Shown piece by piece: positions 46,851-57,612 of a stretch of DNA of 64,000 nt (position 1 is its first letter; every line of letters begins with the position of its first letter). The stretch lies in NCBI GenBank assembly GCA_951799425.1, contig OX637392.1, forward strand, positions 33,874,093 through 33,938,092. Reading direction: 5' to 3'. Made by a program: the position numbers and the translations under genes. This DNA comes from Ilex aquifolium (taxonomy: Eukaryota; Streptophyta; Magnoliopsida; Aquifoliales; Aquifoliaceae). The notes under the pieces are model-generated. The model was not told where the DNA came from and searched no databases. It saw only the letters and a program-made list of their open reading frames with translations.

Positions 46851-48680
46851 TTAAACTTTACTAGTCCCTAGTAAAATAAAAAGAAAATATAATACAAGTG
46901 GGGTAAAATCATTTTCGTAGATTTTTGTTCGATTGCATTTAGCATATGCAATAAGCCATTAAACCCCTAGGTGATCCCTAGTGGACGAGTTGTGTCTCGT
47001 GAAGGTTTCCAGTGAAGCTACCTACAAACTTCAGTAATTAGGAATGCATATTCCATATTTTTCACATGCATGTTTAAGATGATATTTCTTCTGTCTTGCT
47101 AGAATGCTTCCTTTTTCTGATCACCTTGAGAGAATCATATGTTGGGTGTAGTATTATCTATATATTTTTATGAAAACTTGTGTGTGTGTGTAGTGATGTT
47201 TTTATTTTCAGAAATCATTTGAAAAATATTACCCTCTTTCATGGTAGTCTTGATGTCAATCCTTCCCTGGAATACACTCAGTAAGAATAGCACACATGTT
47301 ATAGTGACTGTTCTCATAATTTTACATGTGATTAGAATATTGATAACAAAACAAATTATTGCACATGTAATAGAAAGGAGCGGTTATTTTAAATGGACTG
47401 GAAATTGACATAATCTCATGAAAGAATATTAACACTGTATTAAATATATTATTAACATTTTCCTTTTTAGATTGCTAGACTGAATGCAAATATATGATTT
47501 CTGGAATCAAAAAGGACTTTATTAAGGTTGTAACGTGGTCAGGGGTCGGGATGTAAGAAACGACGTCTATGGGGTTCAAAAGCTACCTTTTGGCACACCT
47601 CATAAAACATTTTTCACTTTCTTGGCTCTCTCTTCTTTTTTTTTTTTTTTTCATTTGGTGAGTGCATTTTATGCTCCATCTCACTTTTTCTTGAACAAGT
47701 GCGTTTTACGCTCCATCTTGCTCTTTCGTGAACGAGTGCGTTTTACGCTCCATTTCGCTCTTTCTTCACATGCCTTGTTTTTCTTTTTTTTTTTTTTTTT
47801 TTTCTATATCCTATTGATTTAAAAGAGGGTGCAAGAAAATTATGTAGCAAAGGTAGGTTTAACATATTTTTATCTGGCTCGGGTCTTTTTCAGGTTTCAT
47901 GAAAAGAGTTTATACTATTTTAGGCTCAAACATGGTTGACTAATGATATAATTTTGTAAAAGAAATGTTTAAGGCTCAAAATTAATCAAACATGGCCTAA
48001 GATCATTTTCCAGAAATCCTATATTTGTATTCTTTCTAGATAAATAATTAAGGGCAATGTATATAATATATTTCAAGACGTGCTAATCAAAGCAAAAATA
48101 TAATGAGATTATTCAAAGAAAAGTTACCGCTGAATCGAAGATTCGTAGTTGAGTAGATGTAGCATTTCTCTCCAAGAAAGAATGGCTCTAATTCTGCATT
48201 TGGTTTTTACATCTCCACTATATATAGAAAGAGTGTAGTATTTTGCATGGTTTTCAAAAATAAAGACATCTGTTTGTGCTTCTAAGGTTAAGTTCGAATA
48301 AAAATATTGAGATAACGTACAGCTAAAATATGACAGTCTCATGAGATCAGATTGAGAGTATTTTCGCAAGGCATTAGAATATAATCCTAATCTAACTGTG
48401 AATTATATGAAATATACTTCCTACTTTAGCAATGTATGCTCTCATTTTAACAAATACTGAAAATTAAAACATATTAGTTCAAACATAAACATATAAGCAA
48501 AATTTAACTAAGTTCAAATCACACAAACATAAAAAACATAAAACATAACTTTAAGTTTTAAGTGCAGAAATTGAAAGTGCATAAAATAAAACGGTGAGTG
48601 AAAGAAAGTAAAAAAAATTTTTTTTTTTTATTATTATTATTTTTTTATTTTATTTTTTTTCCAAAAACAGATCAGTCAGT
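46851..48680 (-). other. non-coding 3' interior of the gag-only element
   Basis: About 1.8 kb between the gag stop and the polypurine tract. It has poly-T runs and a 37-bp tandem repeat (47661-47770). The open frame 48124-48369 (minus) has no recognisable motif and is not called. Confidence 0.6.
47661..47770. repeat. 37-bp tandem repeat, three copies
   Basis: Copies at 47661-47697, 47698-47734 and 47735-47770, each starting AGTGCRTTTTAYGCTCC. Confidence 0.85.
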
Positions 48681-49802
48681 TTAAGAGTTAGAAGATTCTC
48701 CTCTGGAATAGTTTTGAAATAACTGCAGCAGCTCATCTTTATATTCATCCATGCGTTGATTGATTTGAATAATGCTGGACTCGACTTCTAACAAGACCTG
48801 TCTATCAGTCCTATCATCCATGGGGATGTATGACTGATCTTCTTGTGGCTGCTGTTCTTGTGGTATGTACTCTTCAGATACCCAACCTGGTTCTTCAAAT
48901 GGTTCCTCTTCATGTGATGAAGATATTTCTTGTTGGTTTCCTATTTTTCTTCCATGACTCTTCTTTAACGTAGTTTTATCCACTGGTCCAAGATGCTCCA
49001 CTGTTTTCCATGTTGGATTAATGATCACGCCTGCATTCCTGCATATCTGTGAAACTATCATTGCATACGGGAGTGTGAGCTTCCTATTATCCACAGCAAT
49101 TATCATTTGGTCTAAGATTAAATTTGGAAGGTCAATTGTGTGCCCCATTCCTAATGCATATAGGAAATAAGCATGGTCAATAAAAATTTGATACTTTAGG
49201 GCTCGTGGAAGCAAATTGTACACTGTTATCATATTTAGGATGCGATACTTGTTTGTCAGGCTTCCTTGTTTAATGTAATTATTTGGGCGTCCCCAAATGA
49301 ATTCTGGATTTCCTGTCAATTCTTTTCCTACTTCAGTCAAACTAGGTAGTTCAGTGTAGGGATATTGTGGTTGGGGTTGTCTTCGCATGGGCCGAAAGAA
49401 TTCTGCTATAGTGTCTGGTGTAACTTGAAAAGTTATTCCCCGAACAAATATACGCAGTAGTCTTTTTCCTTTAATTTCAGCATTACTGTAGAATTCCCTA
49501 ACTAAACAGTCATATGCAGGAACAGATAACCTAACATACTGTAGCCATCCTCTTTCATGGAGAATTTGTCTTATGTTTTCAAAATCTTCATATATTACTA
49601 TCCTTTCAGAAATAATATTTTTAGTTCGGTAGTTTGTATCATACCAGATTTGTTGTTCCAAATTTTCAAATATCACCTCATCAAAGTTGTTTCCCGGTTG
49701 AGGTGGTTGTGGAGATGTCTCGGATTGCGAAGATTGAGTCTCTTGTGCATATCTTGAAGATCTTCTTGTTTGTGGTCTTCGATCCGTCTTTTTGACTGCC
49801 AT
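48681..49802 (-). CDS. gag-like protein of the 'putative plant transposon protein' family
   Basis: An intact 373-residue frame, the only sizeable gene in this element. Residues 1-45 are basic, then Ser/Gln/Pro-rich. The core at about 60-300 has the family's recurring blocks: VREFYSN, FVRGITFQV, then YFLYALGMGHTIDLP and LPYAMIVSQICRNAGV. Residues 300-373 are acidic and Gln-rich and end in a helical, coiled-coil-like stretch (QINQRMDEYKDELLQLFQ). I see no zinc knuckle, protease or polymerase. Proteins of this kind sit in the gag position of plant LTR elements, so a capsid or RNA-packaging role is inferred, not shown. The ATG at 49802 gives the longest frame and follows an 870-bp leader after the primer site. 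A decayed relative lies at 7480-8544. Confidence 0.75.
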   Translation of the reverse strand: MAVKKTDRRPQTRRSSRYAQETQSSQSETSPQPPQPGNNFDEVIFENLEQQIWYDTNYRTKNIISERIVIYEDFENIRQILHERGWLQYVRLSVPAYDCLVREFYSNAEIKGKRLLRIFVRGITFQVTPDTIAEFFRPMRRQPQPQYPYTELPSLTEVGKELTGNPEFIWGRPNNYIKQGSLTNKYRILNMITVYNLLPRALKYQIFIDHAYFLYALGMGHTIDLPNLILDQMIIAVDNRKLTLPYAMIVSQICRNAGVIINPTWKTVEHLGPVDKTTLKKSHGRKIGNQQEISSSHEEEPFEEPGWVSEEYIPQEQQPQEDQSYIPMDDRTDRQVLLEVESSIIQINQRMDEYKDELLQLFQNYSRGESSNS

Positions 49803-50679
49803 CTTTTTGATTGGTTCTTGGTTTGTAATTGCAGGTTGTTTCTTTGATGTTTGACACTGGTACTCTTTTTCCTGTCAATTCCTGCAATTTACAACATTAA
49901 ATATAAGTTTATTTTTATTTTTTATTTACGGGTTTCCTATTTACTCTAATAGCTATTTATATTTATTTACAACTATACATATATTCCCAAAAAGTTATAC
50001 ATTTTATTGATCATATTTAGTCTGGATCAGAACTGTCTGGTTCAGTAACATTAGTGACACGGTTAATTTCAGATCTCACGTATCTGTTTAGTATCGGGCC
50101 GGAATAGGATGGCGTTTCAGGGTAATCCTTGCTCTGCCCATCCCTCATCCACCGTAAACGATCTAACGATCGATCTGAAATTGGTTCCGCATACTTATTA
50201 TACTGTCTCAGATGTTCTGTACGACCAGATTTTACATTAGCATTTTTTTTTTTTTTTTTTTCATTACAAAATATAAAAATGACTCAAAAATTTATTTAAA
50301 ATTGACTCCCTATCTGGTTCTTTAATGTCTGCCAGTCACAAAGACGAACAAAATTTTTAACTTACTATTATTTTAAACTCATAAAGTAAACTCATATGTC
50401 TATCTCTCTAATTTAAATTAAACCTTAGTCTCATATTTATAATACAAAATTCTAATAATAAAAATAGACACAGGAACTGTACAAAAGACATAAAAACATA
50501 AAAGAAATAAAATTTTTGACTACTATATATAAGAAGTGCATAGAGGATAGGGGTTGAGCTGGCTGGTTTATTGAACCTACTGATGACCATACAGACATAA
50601 ACAAATAAAAACAAATTATAAACAACTATTTTATTTTTTTATTTTATTTTTTTTTATTTTCTATTTATATTACCGTAAC
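49803..50679 (-). other. untranslated leader of the gag-only element
   Basis: Between primer site and gag start; AT-rich, with a poly-T run near 50246. The short frames 49681-49887 and 50408-50614 on the minus strand have no support. Confidence 0.6.
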
Positions 50680-50697
50680 TCCCCGGCAACGGCGCCA
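50680..50697 (-). other. primer binding site (tRNA-Asp)
   Basis: The minus strand reads TGGCGCCGTTGCCGGGGA, the complement of the 3' end of plant tRNA-Asp. It lies six bases inside the 5' LTR. No tRNA body surrounds it, so it is not a tRNA gene. Confidence 0.9.
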
Positions 50698-52311
50698 AAA
50701 ACTTGATTCGCACTTTTTAGTGTGTCAGAATTATATTATTATATTACACCCAAGTATAAGTGGTCGAATTGTAGTTTTCTTGGTTTTTGAGTCCAAGTAT
50801 CGATCCCACAGAGAGTTTTAGTAATTAAAATAAAATAAAATAAATAAAATAAAAATAAAGCAATAAAAAGGTTGTTTGGAGTAGTTTGATGTTTGATTGC
50901 TTGTGGTGTGAGCTTAGTCTAATGACGGTGTTAAAAACTTGATTCTAAAACAACAGGTGGAATAAAGGTGCAGAAATAAAATGCGTAAGTAAAACAGATT
51001 AATGACAGAAATATAAAAGATATCCTTCAGTTCAAGGATCCCACATGCTTTACATCGGTCTTGTTACGGAATTGCTACCTCACATCAGTTAACTTCCATT
51101 TTACTGGCAAGCTAACCGGCAGGTCTGATGTATATATATATTATAACACAGCTGCTTCTTAGGCTACACTGGGTATATTTATGTCAAATGATTAACCCAA
51201 GCAAACCAGAAGGACAAGCCATTCATGAGGAATACTTGAGTTATTCACTTGATCTCATGATTGCAAATACGTATATATATATAATAAACCATAACACAGC
51301 TGCTTCTTAGGCTACACCGGTGGTAATATATAGCACAGTTGCTTCTTAGGCTACACTGGGCTTAGATGTTCCAATTGATTAATTCAAGTAAAATCCGCAG
51401 GTGGTACAGACTATCTTCCGGCGACTTGTCAGGTCAACCGGTGGTAGTTAATCATAATACAGCTGCTTCTTAGGCTACACTGTATTTAGATATATCACCC
51501 AGAAAGTGAAGTTACTTGAGCGGCATACTTGAATTATTCAATAGGTTATCTTGTAATATTTATATATATATATATATATAGACAGTAGAACTTCCTCAGC
51601 GTTCCAGTGTAGGACTAGCCATACTGAGAGGATCACCGGGGTTATTCCAGCAGGCAATATTATTATATATATAGTAATACCAGGCGTCAGTGGAACTTCC
51701 TCAGCATTTCGGTGGAAACGCCGGGGTCATTCTAGCTGGCCCGTCTTGTATATACATAATACTACCAGGCGTCAGTGGAACTTCCTCAGCATTCCAGTGG
51801 AGGATTAACCATACCGGTAGGAACGCCGGGGTCATTCTAGCTGGCCCGTCTTGTATATATAATAAACGTATACATAAAACATCAGCAATTCCAAAAACAG
51901 ATCAATATTATACATGTGTTCCCCTCGAACCGGAGGATATACGGAACTACTCACGCTCCATTGCTATAGACAAGCAAGGAGAGCTAGCAGTTGTCATTAC
52001 AGCAAAAAGGAAAGTGCGGAATTTAAATGTCTTTCGCAGGGAACGATTGAAACACAGCCACTCTTATAATCAGTTAAGATGAAAAAGTGGCGGCAGTTCA
52101 ACTATTCGAATTGAAAGCTACACAAAAACTATAAAAGTACAGGACTTAGGACTGAAGTATAACACGGACCGGAGTGTATTTTCTCTTCTCTTTTCTTTCT
52201 CTCTTTTTCTCTCTTCAGAACTTCAGAACTTCAGAATCTCTCTCTGATCTCCCTGTTTATCTCTTCTTTTCTGCCTCAGTCCGGCCGTAGGAAATGCAGA
52301 AGAAGCTGCAG

Positions 52312-52319
52312 TATTTATA
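52312..52319 (-). promoter_or_regulatory. TATA box of the gag-only element
   Basis: The complement reads GCCTATAAATACTGC, about 360 bp into the LTR on the minus strand. Confidence 0.6.
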
Positions 52320-52371
52320 GGCAAATGAAGGCAAGTGGGGGAAGAGATGAGGCTGAGTCTGACAAGGGTGA

Positions 52372-52404
52372 CCGTCCGGACGGCAGTCCCACCGTCCGGA
52401 CGGT
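52372..52404. repeat. CCGTCCGGACGG palindrome pair upstream of the promoter
   Basis: Perfect palindromes at 52372-52383 and 52391-52404, 53-92 bp upstream of TATA in the direction of transcription. Confidence 0.95.
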
Positions 52405-52679
52405 GGTGCTTTGCTGGAAACGGCCACTTGCATGCATGCTGAGTCTTCACGTTGGGTAATTACACTTTGGCCTTCATTCTTTACATTCCCTTGACATTGC
52501 TCCCTTGGTCTTGCGTTATTTCAGCATTTGTCCTGCAACTTTGAGATAAAATGTTATAACTAGTATTATTCCCGCACAAACCCTAATTCACTCTAAGTAC
52601 TAATTCTTAGTGCATTTGTTATACTAATTCAAGTTTTTTGATTTTTTAATTTACACACAATTTAGGGTTAATCAATGAG

Positions 52680-53665
52680 TTAACATATGGTGATATTATC
52701 AACACCATTTTGAAAGAAAGGTTAAGAATGTATTGACATGAAAATCAACAATCAAACTAAAAGTGACAAAACAAAAGCTAAATATGATTTTAGAAACTTT
52801 TGTGAACAATACAAGTTACCTCCAGTAGCACCATCCTGTAAGAAACACAAAAAAGTTAAAACTTATAACAAGAATAAATCTTACTTTAACAAAAGTAAAA
52901 AATATTTCCCAAAAAATGAATATTATGGCAAACCAAGTAAAAAACAAGAAATATATAAAACCCTATAAGCCTCAAACTCATAAGAAGAAAACAGTCCAAA
53001 AAGATGCCAGTCAAATTGAATGTTATAACTGTGGTAAAAAAGGATATCACAAAACTCAATGTCCAGTAAAATCAAAGTTAAAACAACTAAACTTATCTCC
53101 AAAAGATTGGGATAAAATATTAGCAATTTTTAAGTTAAGCAACTTAAGTACAAATGAAGAAAGTTCAGAAGAACATGGCCATCAAGAAGTTTCTTCTGAT
53201 TACAAGCCAATTAATAGTAATTCTAGTGATCCCGATAGTAAATTCGAATGTCAGGATAATTTTTGTAAAACAGTTAATGTTTTAACAAAACACACTGAGG
53301 AAGAAAACATCCTCATTAATCTCATCAGTAAAATTGAAGATCCAGAGTTAAAAACAGTATATATTAAAAAAATTAAGAATATTTTTGTCAAACAAGACAT
53401 TAAAAAATCTTTTAGTGAAAAACAATTAATAAGTTTTAACAAAACCATGAAAAGATTTAGTAAAGATAAACATAAAGAGGTCACTCTGCAAGACCTTCAA
53501 ACTGAAGTCAATAAGTTAAAACAAGAAATTAAAGAGTTAAAAATAACTGATAAAAGGTTGAAAGAGACAATAAATCTTCTCCAAACTCAAAATTTAGTAC
53601 AAAAAAGTCAAACTTGTATCGAATTTGAAACCATTTCAAATAGTCTAGAACCCAACAAGACATGA
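52680..53665 (+). pseudogene. endogenous pararetrovirus coat-protein C-terminus with zinc-knuckle remnant
   Basis: Viral sequence resumes after the gag-only element. Two overlapping frames (52738-52968 and 52916-53665) are very lysine-rich and then carry CYNCGKKGYHKTQC. This is a CCHC zinc knuckle in which the usual histidine position is tyrosine and a histidine sits one residue later. Downstream is an acidic region and a heptad-like helix (about 53500-53600; NKLKQEIKELKITDKRLKE). Basic stretch plus zinc knuckle is typical of the C-terminal nucleic-acid-binding part of caulimovirid coat proteins. Stops before 52738 and the frame change near 52920-52970 show decay. Confidence 0.7.
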
Positions 53666-53698
53666 TCTCAGCGAATACCCACAACGTCCACCTCTAAT

Positions 53699-54200
53699 AT
53701 GGAAATCCCAAGTGTAACAAAGATGAAATCGCCAAATGGATGTCCACAAATAGTTAATGAAGATAATCGGTTAAATCTAATTAACATGTTAAACTTTCAA
53801 AAATGGCATTCCAAAATCAAACTTGTCATAGGTAATGATTTTGAAGTTGAAGTTGTTGCCCTTATTGACATTGGTGCGGATTTAAATTGCATATAGGAAG
53901 GGTTTATACCAACAAAGTATTATCATAAGACAACTGAAACGTTAAATTCAGCTAATGGTAGTAAAATGAGTATAAAAATACAAGTTACCAAAAGTACATA
54001 TTAAACATCATTTGTTTTAATACAAAATATGATAGACAAAGTTATTCTTGGTATACTATTCATATATTTACTATATCCATTTACTACGGATATAGACAGA
54101 GTAACTACCAAACCTTTTGGTCAATCAGTAACTTTTAAATTCTTAACCAAAGCCCAGGTAAAAGAATTAAGAAGACATAAAGATGATTCAATCTCATAAT
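53699..54200 (+). pseudogene. endogenous pararetrovirus aspartic protease remnant
   Basis: The frame 53699-53896 ends in VVALIDIGADLNCI, a retropepsin-type active-site block with Asp-Ile-Gly-Ala where Thr or Ser usually follows Asp. A TAG cuts it at 53894-53896. The same frame continues to 54200 with another stop near 54001 and contains YPFTTDIDRVTTKPFGQ, a block usually seen just before reverse transcriptase in caulimovirids. In the virus the protease matures the polyprotein; here it cannot be made. Confidence 0.7.
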
Positions 54201-54886
54201 CTCTTAATCGAATTAACCAAAAGAATAACCAAGTAAAATTTCTCAAATAAGAAATCCACCACAAAAAGTCCAAAATCAGTTAACCAACAAAATATTAATT
54301 GAAAAAATTGAGTGATTTAAAGAAAGGTTAGAGAATGAGGTATGTTCTAACTTTCCTTGTGCCTTTTGGCACCAAAAGAAACATATGGTCACCTTACCTT
54401 TTGTTAAAGGATTCAGTGAACAAAATATACCTACAAACTCGAGGCCTATTCAAATCAATCACAAAGTAATGAAAATTTGTAAAAAAGAAATTATGGATTT
54501 ACTAGATAATCACATAATTCAGAAAATTAAAATCCCCTTGGTCTTGCCCCGCCTTCTATGTCATTAAAAATGCTGAGTTAGAAAGAGGAGTTCCAAGATT
54601 AGTAATCAATTACAAGTTATTGAGTAGCTAAGATATCCAATTTCCAACAAGCAAGATCTAATAAAATGACTAAGTAAAGCAATAATCTTTTCAAAATTTG
54701 ATTTAAAAAGTGGATTCTGGAAAATCCAAATAAGTCCAGAAGACAGGTACAAAACTGCATTTACAACACCCTCTGGTCATTACGAATGGAATGTAATGTC
54801 CTTCGAATTAAAAAATGCACCAAGTGAATTTTAGAATATTATGAATGAAATATTCAACCCATTTATCCATTTCTCTATAGTTTACG
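54201..54886 (+). pseudogene. endogenous pararetrovirus reverse transcriptase, N-terminal half
   Basis: From about 54310 the fingers region is visible: CAFWHQKKHMVTLPF, then a frame with a run of polymerase-like residues (54385-54567). After a frameshift near 54540 come blocks equivalent to LVINYK, FSKFDLKSGFWKIQI and TPSGHYEWNVM. Several stops are present. The sequence is severed at 54886, immediately before the codons of the catalytic Asp-Asp pair, by insertion of a family B LTR. The remaining part lies at 59998. Confidence 0.8.
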
Positions 54887-55279
54887 TGAAAAACCCGGGA
54901 AAATTTTTAAAAAAAATTTATTGTGAAGGGTAAAATGGTGATTAGCCATTGCGGTATGGGTTAAAAACTCGATTTTTTAAAGAACTCGGATAATGAAATG
55001 GATCTCACAATTGGATTCTTCTCGCAAAATTTAGTTACCCAATCAATTTTTGTTGAATTCTGAGATAGTCGAATTTTTCGCGTTTTAAGATGCGATTAGG
55101 TGTTACGCGAATAACATAAACATGATCGGGATTTGATTGCGAAACATAGAAAATAATTTAAAGTTAGTTCAAATAAAATATATTGAACATAACACGGAAC
55201 GAGATTTAATTGATTCGGTACAAAATCATATCAGAAAAGTCGGGATGTGTAGCTTAATAAGTGCCAAGCATTTGAAGAG

Positions 55280-55287
55280 TATAAAAA
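55280..55287 (+). promoter_or_regulatory. TATA box of outer family B LTR
   Basis: TATAAAAA about 390 bp into the LTR, at the same relative place as 1429. Confidence 0.5.
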
Positions 55288-57055
55288 GGGAGAAAAATCA
55301 GATTTTTCCCCTATTCTTGTTGCTGGGTTTTCTGGATAGAGAGGGAAATAAAGAAGAGAGAAAAAACACAAAATCTTCAAGCTTTTCCTTGCGATCTACA
55401 GCTCTTTGTTTGTCGAATCGCTTCGGGCCAAGAACAAAAGTTGTTCTATGCGACAAGAGCTATGTATATGTACTAAAAATCGTGGATTTCGCCGAAGTCT
55501 CAAGAATGAGATTTTTGAAAATTAAGTTTTAAAGCTTGAGTTGGGTTTCTTGGAGCTTCCTCTACGTGTATTACACTTGAAGAGGTAGAGTTCCTTTCCT
55601 AACTAGGTTTATTTCCAACCTAGGGTTGAAATATGAAATAGGTAGGGTGTTAGAGATGTAATCTCATGTGTGGCACATATCTATTGTAGTTGAAATGTGG
55701 CAAATGAGTATAAGAATGGTTAAAATCAATTCTTACATGAATTGTGTTTTGGTGAAATTGCTTATTGGAATTTCAAGACGAATGTGTTTATTGGGCATGT
55801 TATGTGTTTATATTTATACCTGGAAGGTGTTTGATAAAATACCTATGTAGATTAAGTATGTTATTTGCATTGAATATGTTATAACATGCTTGAGATTGAT
55901 GTTAGGAAATGTCGGTATATGCCTTATGATATATTGAAATTGAGGACTTGAGAATTTTTGTGGAATTGGGACATGTTCATAATATGCTCATGATATGTTG
56001 AACATGACATTAAAATTTGCAATTGTACATTTACATTGCACATGCACACATACCCACACTCGTAGGCAATTGACATGAGTGTGGGTGTGTGTGCATATTT
56101 TTGATGAAACACCACTCTTGGTGGGTTGATGCATGGGCTCGGGAAGGTTGGACCTAGGTCCAACTGAGTCGCACGGTTTGTATGGAAAAACTTGTGTCGG
56201 TATAGCAAGAAGGGATAGATTCTCTCTTAGGTACAAGGACCGGTTACTAGTTTATACACTTCGGATGGTGAAAGTCCAAAAAAATGTATCGGTGTAAGAG
56301 AAACCGAAGGTGAAATACCAAAATATGTGTCAGTGTGGTGGACCGATGGTGCGAGTCCAGGAAATCACATACCCAACAAAGGCACATGATTTTATAAATT
56401 GTTTATAGGATGCGTAGCATCAATGTCGAGGGCTGGGAATTCCCGGATTCATACGCATGACATTGCATGTGTTATGGGAGCCGGTGGAAGGTTCGAGTTG
56501 CATTGCATGTGTGAGTCTCACCTCATGACATGACATGACATTGTGACATTCATTGTTGAATTTTATATTCTTGAGTGAATGGTTAATTATTGTATTGCAT
56601 GTGAACATTTAATATGCATTTGGGTTGGGGAGTAGCCTTTTTAGGAGCTACCCTATTAAGCATGGCTTGTAAAACCCGGATAAATTTGAATTTTTTCTGA
56701 AAAGGGCAAAATAGTAATTTGTCACTAAAATGCAGATTTAAAATACATGTTCTCTAGAGCTCGTATGACCCAACGGATTTCACCGTTGGATTCGTATCGC
56801 GAAATCTAGTCACCCGAACTAATTTCGTCAAATTCTGAGATATCGAATTTTGCACGTTTTACGAGACAACTTGGTGTCGAATGACCTTATAAAGGTCCCC
56901 AAAAATGAAAAATATAAATTTTTCTTATAATTGAATTAAAGTTCAAATAAAATCAATTTGAACTTAAACCAGGATGAAATTAATCGTTTCGGGGCGAAAA
57001 CGGACCTGGACAAGTGGGGGACACTTGGCGCGACCTGAGCCAAGCCTTGGAAAAA

Positions 57056-57063
57056 TATAAATA
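57056..57063 (+). promoter_or_regulatory. TATA box of inner family B LTR
   Basis: TATAAATA about 390 bp into the LTR. Confidence 0.5.
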
Positions 57064-57447
57064 GGCTTAAAAATCAGAATTTCAGCAGAAATATCTGCTG
57101 AAATCCTGGTCTTCAACGTGTGGGAGAAAGAGGGAGAGAAAAGAGAGAAAACAAATTTTCTTTCGACCATTCTCGGAGTTCCGTCGGTCAGAATCTGTCG
57201 AGCCAAGAATTAAACTTCATCTCCTCGACGAGGGTTACGCGTACGTACCAAAAACGAGGAATTTCACCGAAGATCCAAAGGAGGAGATTTGGGGAAATCA
57301 AGTTTTGGGGTTGGTATTGGTGTTCTTGAAGTCTCTATACCTCGGTTTACGCTTCAAGAGGTAGGGTTCTTCCTACATTGGTTTTATTCCTATACTTTGG
57401 TGTTGAAATTGTGGGCTGTTTTGGGTTGGAATTGTGGACTGTTTTTG

Positions 57448-57612
57448 GGGCTATTATGGGGCTGCTATGTGGCCTGTTTAGGGGGCTGTTTTGTGGCCTG
57501 TTTAGGGGCTGCTATGTGGCCTGTTTTGGGGGCTGCTATGTGGCCTGTTTAGAGGTTGCTATGTGGCCTTTTTAGGGGCTGTTTTGTGGCCTTTATTGGG
57601 GCTGTTTTGTGG
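57448..57612. repeat. minisatellite, 23-24 bp unit, about seven copies
   Basis: Units of the form GGGGCTGCTATGTGGCCTGTTT, alternating CTGCTATG and CTGTTTTG variants. It is absent from the other family B LTRs here. It creates a spurious Cys/Gly-rich open frame. Confidence 0.85.

Larger units (their letters stand above)
44870..52674 (-). mobile_element. gag-only LTR retrotransposon (TR-GAG type), 7,805 bp
   Basis: Two LTRs of about 1,970 bp (44870-46839 and 50704-52674) flank a 3.9-kb interior. Perfect 5-bp target duplications ATGAG lie at 44865-44869 and 52675-52679. Orientation is minus: the primer site (50680-50697), one gag-like gene (48681-49802) and the polypurine tract (46840-46850) follow in that order. 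Neither pol nor integrase is present, so it must depend on proteins from another element. The LTRs differ at only a few bases that I noticed (45009/50844, 45310/51145, 46586/52421), so insertion is recent. It interrupts the viral coat-protein region. Confidence 0.9.
50704..52674 (-). mobile_element. 5' LTR of the gag-only element
   Basis: Right copy, near-identical to 44870-46839. It drives transcription leftwards. The same internal repeats are present. The T-rich tract CTCTTCTCTTTTC near 52182 would be a purine-rich leader in the transcript. Confidence 0.9.

Noticed and set aside
47535..47822. 95-residue open frame rich in Phe
   Set aside because: Created by poly-T runs and the 37-bp repeat, antisense to the element.
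50680..50697. tRNA-Asp gene fragment
   Set aside because: Only the 3' end complement is present, at the exact place of a primer binding site.
57289..57575. Cys/Gly-rich frames resembling a small secreted peptide
   Set aside because: Product of the 23-24 bp minisatellite, with no signal peptide.
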